A stretch of 64,000 nt of DNA. Origin: Manduca sexta. Taxonomy: Eukaryota > Arthropoda > Insecta > Lepidoptera > Sphingidae. Location of the stretch: contig NC_051141.1 in the NCBI RefSeq assembly GCF_014839805.1, positions 7,324,777 to 7,388,776 of the forward strand, given 5' to 3'. The notes under the pieces were generated by a model, which made no database searches, was not told where the DNA came from, and saw only the letters and a list, made by a program, of their open reading frames with translations. This document shows positions 50,411 to 61,308 of the stretch, piece by piece; position 1 is the stretch's first letter, and each line of letters opens with the position of its first letter. The translations under genes were made by a program, and so were the position numbers.

Positions 50411-50910
50411 NNNNNNNNNNNNNNNNNNNNNNNNNNNNNNNNNNNNNNNNNNNNNNNNNNNNNNNNNNNNNNNNNNNNNNNNNNNNNNNNNNNNNNNNNN
50501 NNNNNNNNNNNNNNNNNNNNNNNNNNNNNNNNNNNNNNNNNNNNNNNNNNNNNNNNNNNNNNNNNNNNNNNNNNNNNNNNNNNNNNNNNNNNNNNNNNNN
50601 NNNNNNNNNNNNNNNNNNNNNNNNNNNNNNNNNNNNNNNNNNNNNNNNNNNNNNNNNNNNNNNNNNNNNNNNNNNNNNNNNNNNNNNNNNNNNNNNNNNN
50701 NNNNNNNNNNNNNNNNNNNNNNNNNNNNNNNNNNNNNNNNNNNNNNNNNNNNNNNNNNNNNNNNNNNNNNNNNNNNNNNNNNNNNNNNNNNNNNNNNNNN
50801 NNNNNNNNNNNNNNNNNNNNNNNNNNNNNNNNNNNNNNNNNNNNNNNNNNNNNNNNNNNNNNNNNNNNNNNNNNNNNNNNNNNNNNNNNNNNNNNNNNNN
50901 NNNNNNNNNN
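50411..50910. other. Assembly gap, 500 N
   Basis: Exactly 500 unknown bases, the same size as the first gap. It coincides with the end of the left inverted-repeat arm. Reading frames across it are artefacts. Confidence 0.99.
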
Positions 50911-51189
50911 GTAAAAAGTTTGCGCAAATGTCATAAATTTAACCAAGAACCAAAGAGCAATGGCTGCGTAAAGTAATAAAAAATATAAATAATTTTTGTA
51001 ACCTTTTGTTTTATTATACCTTAAAGTCACTAAGTGGGTAAAGAAGCGCACGTGTTTTATGCCACTCATTATAAATATTATTTCAGTTGATTTTTGTCTA
51101 TTGCCTAGTTATTGGGTTTTATGGTATCGTAACATTTTTAAATTCCCAAGGAATACATATTAAGATCAGTTGACCCTTGCATTTCGCAC
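50911..51189. other. Non-coding sequence between gap and tandem array
   Basis: AT-rich, nothing recognised. Confidence 0.4.
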
Positions 51190-53090
51190 TAGGATAAAAC
51201 AAAAAAATATAAATTTCAACGTATTTCGTGGATTTCCTTCGTGTTTACTCGCTTATTTCAAATTGTAGTATATATTAGTGGAATTGTACCTATGAAGAAT
51301 GTTTGCCTCTATCATATTCAGCTATTAAATTATCATAATGATGATTCATTAGAAAATGGCTCTACCTTTTCAAAAATTATAAATTTGATCGAATTTCGTG
51401 GATTTCCATCGTTTGTACTCCCTTGTTTCGGCTTGTACTATGTTAGAGAGGGATTGCACCTCTGAGGGACGTATTCGTCCATCATATTCAGCTATAAAAT
51501 CATTACAATGATGATTTATAAAAAACTGGCCGTACTTGGAAGAAAATAATAATTTTCTACGAATTTCGTGCATTTCCGTCATTTGTACTCCGTGGTTTCG
51601 GATTGTACTATGTTACAGAGAAATGATACCTCTTAGGGACGTATTCTTCCATCACATTCAGCTATAAAATCATCACATTAATTATTCATTTGAAAATGGC
51701 CGTACTTGGAAGAAAATAATCATTTTCTACGTATTTCGTGGATTTCCATCGTTTGTACTCCCTCGTTTCGGATTATACTATGTTACAGAGGGATTATACC
51801 TCTGAGGGACGTATTCATCCATCGTATTCAGCTATAAAATCATCACAATGATTATTCATTTGAAAATGGCCGTACTTGGAAGAAAATAATCATTTTCTAC
51901 GTATTTCGCAGATTTCCATCGTTTGTACTCCCTTGTTTCGGATTGTATTATATTACAGAGGGATTGTACCTCTAAGTGACATATTCTTCCATGATATTTA
52001 GCAACTCAAATCATCATATTAATTATTCATTTGAAAATGGCTGTACTTTTTTAAAAAAATATAATTTTCTAAGTATTTCGTGGATTTCCATCGTTTGTAC
52101 TTTCCCGTTTCGGATTGTACTATGTTACAGAGGGATTGTACTTCTGAGAACGTATTCATCCATCGAATTCAGCTATAAAATCATCACAATGATTATTCAT
52201 TTGAAAATGGCCGTACTTGGAAGAAAATAATCATTTTCTACGTATTTCGCGGATTTCCATCGTTTGTACTCCCTTGTTTCGGATTGTATTATATTACAGA
52301 GGGATTGTACCTCTGAGTGACATATTCTTCCATGATATTCAGCAATAAAATCATCATATTAATTTTTCATTTGAAAATGGCTGTAATTTTTTAAAAAATA
52401 ATCATTTTCTACGTATTTCGCGGATTTCCATCGTTTGTATTCCCTTGTTTCGGATTGTACTATATTACAGAGGGATTGTACCTCTGAGTGACATATTCTT
52501 CCATGATATTCAGTAATAAAATCATCATATTAATTATTCATTTGAAAATGGCTGTACTTTGTTAAAAAATAATAATTTTCTAAGTATTTCGTGGATTTCC
52601 ATCATTTGTACTTTCCTGTTTCGGATTGTACTATGTTACAGAAGGATTGTACCTCTGAGGGACATATTCGTCCATCATATTCCGGTATAAAAATCATCAC
52701 AATGATGATTTTTTTTAAAACAGGCCGTACTTGGAAGAAAATAATCATTTTCTACGTATTTCGCGGATTTCCATCGTTTGTACTCCCTTGTTTCGGATTG
52801 TATTATATTACAGAGGGATTGTACCTCTGAGTGACATATTCTTCCATGATATTCAGCAATAAAATCATCATATTAGTTATTCATTTGAAAATGGCTGTAA
52901 TTTTTAAAAAAAATAATCATTTACTACGTATTTCGCGGATTTCCATCGTTTGTACTCCCTTGTTTCGGATTGTACCATGTTAGAGAGGGATTGTACCTCT
53001 GAGGGGCGTCTTCCGTCTTCAGTCGTCTTCTTTCAGCTATAAAATCATTAAAATGATGGTTGATTTGAAAATGCCGCGAGTTTATGTTAC
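51190..53090 (+). repeat. 170-172-bp tandem array, about 11 units
   Basis: The word 'atttcg(t/c)ggatttcc' recurs with starts at 51224, 51394, 51564, 51734, 51904, 52076, 52245, 52416, 52587, 52759 and 52931, a period of 169-172 bp. Each unit also has 'ttgtactcccttgtttcgga', 'acagagggattgtacctctg' and 'cattcagctataaaatcatc'. Two subtypes exist: A has 'ccgtacttggaagaaaataa', B has 'gacatattcttccatgat' and 'ggctgtaatttttt'. Open frames in it are not genes; the period is not a multiple of three throughout. Confidence 0.95.
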
Positions 53091-53280
53091 TACACAAGGC
53101 GGTGATTGACAAAACTCTCAGTACACCATATCTCTTGTCCCTATAAGGTACAAACAAAATAAAAACGGTACAATCCGGTACTGACCTAGTATAATTTTAA
53201 ACTCACTTGCCAACTTCAAACAGGTCAAAAAACAATTTATATAGGTAATAAAGTTAATGAAAAGTATAGTAAACAAAGAA
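53091..53280. other. Sequence after the tandem array
   Basis: Unique-looking sequence, no supported feature. Confidence 0.4.
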
Positions 53281-53480
53281 GCCAGCTCGGGCTGGCAGGA
53301 AAGAAGAAATAAAATGATGTATATATGTTATTTTAAATAAATAATAAGGGAGAAACGCGTCGTGATCCTCATCGGTGAGGACAATAAAAGCCCTAACCTA
53401 GCTAACCTACCAGCCTTTCACTAGCTACCTAAGCGATAACTACCCGAAGAAGAAAGGCAGAAAGAAACTCCAGGCTTTAT
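53281..53480 (+). other. Structured segment with two short hairpins
   Basis: 'gccagctcgggctggc' (53281-53296) and 'tcctcatcggtgagga' (53366-53381) are short hairpins, the second followed at once by 'caataaaag'. It may be the 3' region of a retroelement; not identified. Confidence 0.3.
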
Positions 53481-53799
53481 TTTTTGTCATCAATTGTCCA
53501 TTGAATCTTTTATAATATTATTTTTAAATATATATTTTTTTTAATAAGTCTTTTGTATACAAAGTCTGATTAATTATATAAGCTTATATACGCTCATCAC
53601 CGTAAAAGTGCGGAGAAAATCCACCTAAAAGTATTTAACAACAACTAAAAATTAACGAAAAAAACAATAATACTAAAACATTTATAAAAATTATGAAACA
53701 GTGTACAGCGTGCATACGCCTACATTTACAAACATAATTTTGTTGTTTTACATTTCATATTTTGACATAGATCATACATACATACATGCATAATATATA

Positions 53800-54030
53800 T
53801 TATAGCATCACACCTTTATCCCTTTTAAGGGATAGACAGAAGTGTAACACCACAGCGCGATAGCTGTACTGTGATCGAAATATTATCAGTTGTGTTTTTG
53901 ATTTAAGTTTGCTTGAATCTACTTCTTACATACATATGTATAGCATCACACCTTTTCCCCTTTTCAGGGGTAAGCAAAGGTGTAACATTTCAGCGCGATA
54001 GTCGTATTGTAAGTGAAACATAACTACGCC
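53800..54030 (-). repeat. Two adjacent SINE-tail-like blocks
   Basis: The block 'tagcatcacacctttatccc' ... 'gtgtaacaccacagcgcgat' (about 53803-53870) recurs as 'tagcatcacaccttttcccc' ... 'gtgtaacatttcagcgcgat' (about 53941-54000). On the minus strand each resembles the 3' end of family B SINEs (compare 13240-13262). Spacing is about 140 bp, so either a local duplication or two insertions. Confidence 0.55.
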
Positions 54031-54204
54031 ATCGAGACAGTATATTTTATAGTACAAGTCCATCTAGCTTAACCAGCAATTTCAATTAGACACCGACTCC
54101 AAAATTCGTATCCAGTATATACCTGTTATGTGAAATTATTTTTTGGTTTTGAGTGGTTTTTGAAGGCCGTTTATTTATTTTTATATTATTAAATTATTTT
54201 TATT

Positions 54205-55606
54205 TTCAAAACAGCTCGAGCAACATAATCCTTATTGTAGTAACAAATTAGCAACAAATTCCTACATTACGACTTATCAAATAAGTATGAGTTTCGTGAG
54301 TGTCCATGCTAGCTTGATATCAAGATAGCAGTGGTAGCTTTTTTTTCTAAACGGCTTGAGCAAAAAAATCGAAATAGTGGTAACTAATTAGCAACAAATT
54401 AGCAACAAATTCCTACATTACGTCTGATCAAATAAGTATAATTTTCGTTAGGGTCCATGCTAGCTTGATATCAAGATAGCAGTGGTAGCTTTTTTTTCTA
54501 AACGGCTGGAGCAAAAAAATCGAAATAGTGGTAACTAATTAGCAACAAATTAGCAACAAATTCCTACATTGCGTCTGATCAAATAAGTATAAGTTTCGTG
54601 AGGGCCCATGCTAGCTTGATATCAAGATAGCAGTGGCAGCTTTTTTTTCTAAACGGCTTGAGCAAAAAATCGAAATAGTGGTAACTAATTAGCAACAAAT
54701 TAGCAACAAATTCCTACATTACGTCTGATCAAATAAGTATAAAATTCGTTAGGGTCCATGCTAGCTTGATATCAAGATAGCAGTAGTAGCTTTTTTTTCT
54801 AAACGGCTGGAGCAAAAAAATCGAAATAGTGGTAACTAATGAGCAACAAATTCCTACATTACGTCTGATCATATAAGTATAAGTTTCGTTATGGTCCATG
54901 CTAGCTTGATATCATGATAGCAGTGACCGGTTTTTTTTCTAAACGGCTGGAGCAACAAAATCGAAATAGTGGTAACTAATTAGCAACAAATTAGCAACAA
55001 ATTCCTACATTACGTCTGATCAAATAAGTATAAGTTTCGTGAGGGTCCATGCTAGCTTGATATCAAGATAGCAGTGGTAGCTTTTTTTTCTAAACGGCTT
55101 GAGCAAAAAATCGAAATAGTGGTAACTAATGAGCAACAAATTAGCAACAAATTCCTACATTACGTCTGATCATATAAGTATAAGTTTCGTTATGGTCCAT
55201 GCTAGCTTGATATCATGATAGCAGTGACCGGTTTTTTTTTCTAAACGGCTGGAGCAACAAAATCGAAATAGTGGTAACTAATTAGCAACAAATTAGCAAC
55301 AAATTCCTACATTACGTCTGATCAAATAATTATAAGTTTCGTGAGGGTCCATGCTAGCTTGATATCAAGATAGCAGTGGTAGCTTTTTTTTCTAAACGGC
55401 TTGAGCAAAAAAATCGAAATAGTGGTAACTAATGAGCAACAAATTAGCAACAAATTCCTACATTACGTCTGATCATATAAGTATAAGTTTCGTTATGGTC
55501 CATGCTAGCTTGATATCATGATAGCAGTGACCGGTTTTTTTTTATAAACGGCTGGAGCAACAAAATCGAAATAGTGGTAACTAATTAGCAACAAATTAGC
55601 AACAAA
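54205..55606 (+). repeat. ~151-bp tandem array, nine units
   Basis: The word 'tagcttgatatca' occurs at 54310, 54461, 54612, 54762, 54902, 55053, 55203, 55355 and 55506, mostly 150-152 bp apart; one unit is 140 bp because an inner 'agcaacaaatt' copy is missing. Each unit contains a tandem pair of 'agcaacaaatt' and a palindrome 'cttgatatcaag'. Subtype 1 has 'tcaagatagcagtggtagc', subtype 2 has 'tcatgatagcagtgaccgg'. Non-coding. Confidence 0.95.
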
Positions 55607-56776
55607 TTCTAAAATATATTTGGTTTAATTCTGCTAAGTTACTACTGCTACCTTGACAGAGCTAACTGAACTGCAATCGTTAACTCCGCAAATACAAATT
55701 TTTGTTCTCCAAAAGTAAAAATATTCTGCAATAAGTATCAGAAAGGTGTGCGGATACTGTGTCGTCAGCTTATTTAAAATACATGTTTTGTTAATTAACG
55801 CTTACAACGTCAGTAAAGATAAATATCCTATTAAAATTTAACGGGAAATATAAGATATTTTCACTGCTACAGTGCAATAGTTTTTAGAATTGATAAAAGA
55901 TTTTTAAATGTTTAACTCAACAATAAATATTTTTATAACAATCTTTCTGTTGAAAAATAGTATTGTACAGAAATACAAAAGAAAGGTTATTATAGTTTTG
56001 TAGCCTTTCATAATAATATTTATATTTACCTTTACAATTGTAAAACAAAGAAAACGAGAGAAATAAAAACATGAAAATTTCAAGGTAAAGACGAGGTATG
56101 AGGTGCGAATGTAATGTAAAAATGTATTATTTCGCATATCCACCCTCACACCGTTCTGTTGTCTCCACGACACCAGTTTTACTGTATTTACTATCATTGC
56201 AGATGAATTTTATTTTAATATTAAAATTATTAAATTTCGAATCGAATTTTTATTGTCTTGTCTACTGGTGATGTTTTAAATCACACTTCCTAATTCATTA
56301 CCTCTTTACGAATGTAATAAACTTGTAACTCATTACAAAACCTTTACATTATTCTGATTTGACAGTGTAATAATGCATTCTCAATTATAAAGTATCGATT
56401 TGAAATGTCAGCTACTTAACTCATAAATAGAAACTGAATTTTGTCTCGTCCTTCATGTTACGTGCATTTCTTTTAATATTTAAGTACACTGTATCACGCA
56501 GACGTGGGTACAAGCTAAAAATATTCCATACAACCCGTATGATTTTTTTTATATGATAGTACACGTCGTCATCCATTGCAATTAAACTATAATTTGTAAT
56601 CATAATTGCAATTAATCTCAATATTCATAGTTGTGGATTTATCTCTACACCGTAGTGTTTCAGCCTCGCTAGAGATATCAATCTGGTAATAGCAAGAAAA
56701 CTAACACGCAACCCTCCATTCTTTAATTTCCTGTCTTCACTGTATGTGCTTTCAATAACATGCCCTTTACCGTTAT
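55607..56776. other. Non-coding stretch, nothing recognised
   Basis: AT-rich; the 97-codon minus-strand frame at 55904-56197 is not supported by any recognisable feature. Confidence 0.45.
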
Positions 56777-56785
56777 GGTCTCAGG

Positions 56786-57111
56786 ATTATAATAATAATA
56801 ATATCAGCCCTGTATTATATACTTGCCCACTGCTGAGCACGGGCCTCTTCTACTACTGAGAGGGATTAGGCCTTAGTCTACCACGCTGGCCTAGTGCGGA
56901 TTGGTAGACTTCCCACACCTTCGAAATTCCTATAGAGAACTTCTCAGATATGCAGGTTTCCTCACGATTCCTTCACCGTTAAAGCGAACGATAAATTCAC
57001 AAAGAATACACACATGATTTTTAGAAGAGTCAAAGGTGTGTGCCCTTGGGATTATAACCTGCGGACATTCGTCTTAGCAGTCCGTTCCACACCCAACTAG
57101 GCTATCGCCGC
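56786..57111 (-). repeat. tRNA-derived SINE (family A), full length, minus strand
   Basis: Minus strand: head 'gcggcgatagcctagttggg', box-B region 'gcaggttataatcc' (changed), the full body, 'cgtgctcagcagtgggcaag', and (ATT)n tail at 56786-56801. Flanked by a 9-bp direct repeat 'ggtctcagg' (56777-56785 and 57115-57123). Confidence 0.92.
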
Positions 57112-57123
57112 ATCGGTCTCAGG

Positions 57124-58094
57124 TTTAAAATCCTAGAAATAAATAGTAAGTCTATAAAAGAAGTTAACATGTGGAGCCGAGAGGAAAAAGCTAGATATTC
57201 ATATTTCAAAGTCAAAGATCCATTTTTTCTAGCAGAAGTTGCTGAATTAGTCTAAATTCCTACATTCACAAAATACTTTGGTGCTTTCATACCAATAACT
57301 TGGCTTCGATATACTTGATTCTTGTTTTCTTACTGTTCGCGGACTAGCATAAAATATACCATTCTATTGGTTCACCTCATTCATACCACTTTTTGAAACT
57401 TGCTATAAACTGATTAAAGTCGAAATGATTGCCACTCGCGATCGCCATCAACACGTAATGCCATAGACTGATTACAATGCAAAATGTTTCTATTGTTAGT
57501 GGTCTAATGTCTATGTAAGGCGATCGCGCTACATAGTTATAAATGGCATATATTTTTATCTATCAGGTATATGTATACTATCTACACATGCTCTCACGAG
57601 GATGCCAGTTGCGACTACCGAGTCGCTGTTTACTGTTTTGATAAGTACCACTTGTATATTCATTTGATATGTATCTTTGTGTTTGCTTATATGGAACTAT
57701 ATCTTTCTAACATTTCAATTTAATGTCATGTCATATACTATATACATAACTATTCAATTGTATTTCGTTCTGTAATTTCAGCTAAGACTGCTCAAAATAC
57801 TCCTCGCCTTCCGAATTATAGTTTTATTGCTAACAAACCGTAATTAATCATGGTATATGACATATCAAGAGAATCCTAACGGCCTTAAAAGGTACTTATA
57901 ACATAAACTGTTCAGTATTTTTATGGCAGTAAGCCAGATACAAGTGAGTAATTTGATTTTAAGTAGTTAAGATTGTCCATGACCACCCACAATGCTATCG
58001 AAAACAAAGGTAAGTTGCTGACAATGAAAGCGACACCCAAGTCATAGATAAACATGTCCAGCGTTAGCCAAGTTGCATTTCTGCAACCGTTAGA
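57124..58094. other. Non-coding stretch, nothing recognised
   Basis: No supported feature. Confidence 0.45.
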
Positions 58095-58200
58095 TCTAAT
58101 AGCACACTGGATGTAGGCTTTCGACGGGGCCGTCTAAAAATTCTTCAGCAGAGGCCTATGCTCAGCAGTGGACTTTATGTAGCTGATGATGATAATAATA
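58095..58200 (+). mobile_element. RTE-type LINE 3' end, truncated
   Basis: 'ctggatgtaggctttcgacg', 'ggcctatgctcagcagtgga', 'tatgtagctgatgatgataa' and a decaying GAT/AAT tail. Same family as 9042-9143. Confidence 0.7.
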
Positions 58201-58889
58201 CTTATAGAAACAGAAAAAGTATATGGAAATTACGTATCCTACCGATAAGTTTTTCGCTAGGATATGTCTTTGTCGTAAACAATACTAGCGTTAACGAATA
58301 AAAAAACCATCCTAGATACGACCTCAAGTGCGCTGTATCGCATTGTGAAACGCTAAAGTAAACATATTATTCGTAAGTAGCTTCATACTGTCTAATCCGT
58401 TGTCGTATGGCCTTATACCACAAAGGATGACTTAACCTACGAATTATTACTAACATATATTTCGGCTCTATTATGTAATACATATATCTTTTATATTGGC
58501 ATCTATTCATTTTTGTTAGTCAAGTGGTGGTTATTAAAGCAAATTAAATCATTTTAGTGTACTTTAATAATTAAAACAGAAATTTATGAAAAATAATTTT
58601 ATCGACCACTAAATGTTGTCGAGTATTTAATTTTGGGAAGAAACGCTCTTGCATCACAGCATCCGTCACAGCGAGCTAGACGACACACGGAAAAGAAACA
58701 AATCATCTTCCAGAAAGTAGCGAATATCTAATTCAATAAGGCGACAGAAATATTGTTTATTTAAATTATAAATCACAAGTCACCGGGACCGGCACGCGCC
58801 AGTGAATGCAATTTCCCTTACGGATTACAAGACTGAAGAAAGCTATGAGAAAAGTTGTAAAATAAAAATGATTCGTAAATATCTTGTGA
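58201..58889. other. Non-coding stretch
   Basis: No supported feature. Confidence 0.4.
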
Positions 58890-59265
58890 TTGTAGTAAAG
58901 ATCCTCCTTGCATCGATTCCCCAATGCTGGTCATCAGGGAAACAGTCCTTCGCGCACGATGTTTTGCCATCTGGTTCACGAACCGCTTTAATTCATGTTG
59001 AGGACCTGATCGGTCCAGCGCATTGGATTCCTGCCTCTCGACCTCTTGCTCTCCATTCGTCCAGTGATTATCAATTTTGGAGGTTATCGCCTGGTTTGCG
59101 GATATGGCCAAAAAACTCAAGGATTTTCCTCAGGCAAATTTTGGAGAGCCTAGGTTTCTTGAGTTCTTCTAAGATAGAGGGTTGGTCCTGAATTCCAAAT
59201 TTGGAGCATCTTCCCTTTCAAAAGGCATCTCTCTAGCTTTTAGTGTCCATGTCTCTGCCCCGATA
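58890..59265 (-). pseudogene. Decayed LINE ORF2 C-terminal region
   Basis: Read on the minus strand in several frames, the sequence gives 'ETWTLKARERCLLKGK', 'YLRRTQETQ', then a block around 'GRNPMRWTDQVLNMN' and 'DGKTSCARRTVS'. This is the order found downstream of the reverse-transcriptase domain in insect LINEs: a 'SWTLK' block, a helical linker, then 'GR.P.RW.D.I' and a closing 'A..R..WR' block. Frameshifts and stops break it. The two open frames of 100 and 129 codons over this region (58818-59120 minus, 58802-59191 plus) are out-of-frame shadows. Confidence 0.6.
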
Positions 59266-59844
59266 ATAAAGATAATATTATTATATTTTAAACAAAGAAT
59301 GTGTAATTATTATGATTCCAAAAATCATCAATATTATTTTTTTTAATATGGTTGTTTTGTATAGTTTTACATAAGAACAAAAATAACAAAAGGGATGTAA
59401 AAATAATTGGAACACCTAAAAAATGTAATACAACTTTTCATTTCAAACACTAACGCATTAGCTAATAATTGTATTGTTGGTTACATAACACCGTATTTTG
59501 CCTACATTTCATCCGTTCGCATAAATCGATGATTTCCAAGAATATTCCATTGCTTACTAGTCATGCGAAATAGGATAGTTTTAGTTCTAAACATCCTGCC
59601 GACAAAATGAATAGTAAGCAATGATATTTCATTAAGAAAAATATGAAGTCCTAGACATAAACATAAGAATAAAATTCTTCTAATCTTTTAAATATTTTAC
59701 CAAATTTATGAATACAATAAAAGACTGTTTATTACTTATTACATTTTCTGTATAATATTAAACGAAATCAATAACTATTTGTGGTTACAAACTTATAGAA
59801 TAATGGTATGAGTTAATTAGCATACCATCCACTCCGCATCCATA
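59266..59844. other. Non-coding stretch
   Basis: AT-rich. 'attgcttacta' (near 59550) and 'tagtaagcaat' (near 59610) form a spaced inverted repeat, probably by chance. Confidence 0.4.
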
Positions 59845-60092
59845 CTTATAAATATGAAAGTAACTCTATTTGTCCGTCTGAATGCGGAAGTATTTGATTT
59901 ACTTGTTTGTCTGCCTGTTTGTAACTTTTTCACGCTGAAATTGTAAAACCGATATCGAAGAAATTTATTATGGACATGATTTGAAGCCCTGAAAACAACA
60001 TGGGCCCTGTTTGAACCCGCAAAAGTACAGTTAATATTTTTATCACTGAAAAATATTTCACGCGGGTTAAGCCGCAAGCAATATGTAAATAA
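59845..60092 (-). repeat. Family L interspersed repeat
   Basis: Minus strand: 'gcttgcggcttaacccgcgt' followed by 'gaaata', and a tail 'actttcatatttataagta'. The middle is diverged. The plus strand has 'tgtctgcctgtttg' in place of the usual CAGA run. Confidence 0.55.
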
Positions 60093-60441
60093 GTCCCGTG
60101 ATATCAAACGAAAAAAATCGTTAACACTCGGTAAACTAAGATACTATATTATTTGAATTCAGTTTAATATTGAATTTATCTTCAACAAACTAAGTTGCTC
60201 CTACTACTTAGTTCTTATAAAGCGCGCATCCATCAAAGTTTACAAATATCGATTCTAGTTACAAACTTGTTAGGTCCAGTAGTTACATTACTGAGGGGTA
60301 GCAATCGATATTGGACGCAAACTTGAGCACATAATTTTTAAGAAAACTATAGTACAGATATTACAATCTCAAAAGTTGTTAAGACTTTCATTTAAACTTA
60401 ATAAAAGTTTTAAATAATTACAACTCTACATTAATGTTGAA
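60093..60441. other. Non-coding stretch
   Basis: No supported feature. Confidence 0.4.
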
Positions 60442-60531
60442 ATTAAACTAATTTTCGGATTCTATCGCGATTTTAGTATTTTTTATTTTCTCCCGACGTT
60501 TCGAAGACTTTGCAGCCTTCATGGTCACGGG
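60442..60531 (-). mobile_element. Penelope-like element terminus with hammerhead-like motif
   Basis: Minus strand: 'ccatgaaggctgcaaagtct', 'tcgaaacgtcgggagaaaat', then 'cgcgatagaatccgaaaatt' and 'agtttaat'. This matches the block order I recall for Penelope-like element ends, where CTGAnGA and GAAAC form a minimal hammerhead ribozyme core. Here GAAAC is intact, but the CTGAAGA core reads ATGAAGG. Second copy at 36707-36812. Confidence 0.5.
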
Positions 60532-61308
60532 TTTATTCAATGTCTAATATTCGCGTAAACATAAGAAATTATTCTACATTAATGGTTTATAAATCTGTAT
60601 ATATGTAAACATATTATTGTTTAGATCCAATTAGTGTCTGTCATAATCAATTGTATCGCGTAGATCGATAAGTCTTTATAAAATTGGCAAGATTGTATTA
60701 CAAATCATTCGTTACCTTTTCAAACTATATAATTAGCATTGAACGTAACTTTATGTCAACAAAGACGCTTGTTTCGCGCTGGATGTAACATTTCATTGCA
60801 TCGAGATTGAATTTTATGATGTGCTATTTTCGGTTCACAATTAAATGCACAGGTATAAAAGCAACTTGCAAGATTCTGTAAAAGTTATAGAGAATTATAA
60901 TACATTGGTATAGCGTGTGGAAAAGTTTGTGATGTAGGTGCAAATAATTCCATTAAACGCGTGTTATTCCTGATTGTTTGCGTCTGGTCTGGATACGGGG
61001 CATTGTAATTTCACAGGATTATACTACCGAATTACCAGACTTCGGTAACGTTACAAACGAGCTCAGCAATTTATTAATCAGAAATCACTTTGAAAGCGCG
61101 ATTAAATACCTTTATTACTGATAAGTGCCATATTGAAATAGTTTTCTTAAATAAGTTCGAGTTTTGGAATACTTTTAAACTGCAATAAATCTGGCGTTGG
61201 AAATAAACGGATATAAAATAAACATTGATTTACAATAGACTATTGTAATACAAATAATTGCAAAGACTTTCTATTTGCATTCCTCGTACATAAGATAATA
61301 TCAGTTCA
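60532..61308. other. Non-coding stretch before the right arm
   Basis: AT-rich; no supported feature. The last ~60 bases (to 61308) would be the continuation of the left arm hidden in the gap, if the arms are copies of one locus. Confidence 0.45.

Noticed and set aside
51976..52830. Open frames in the 170-bp array
   Set aside because: Repeated by the array; the unit length varies between 169 and 172, so no frame is kept across units.
51190..55606. A CRISPR array suggested by regular repeats
   Set aside because: Units are 150-172 bp with no short repeat/spacer alternation, in a eukaryotic genome; these are satellite-like tandem repeats.
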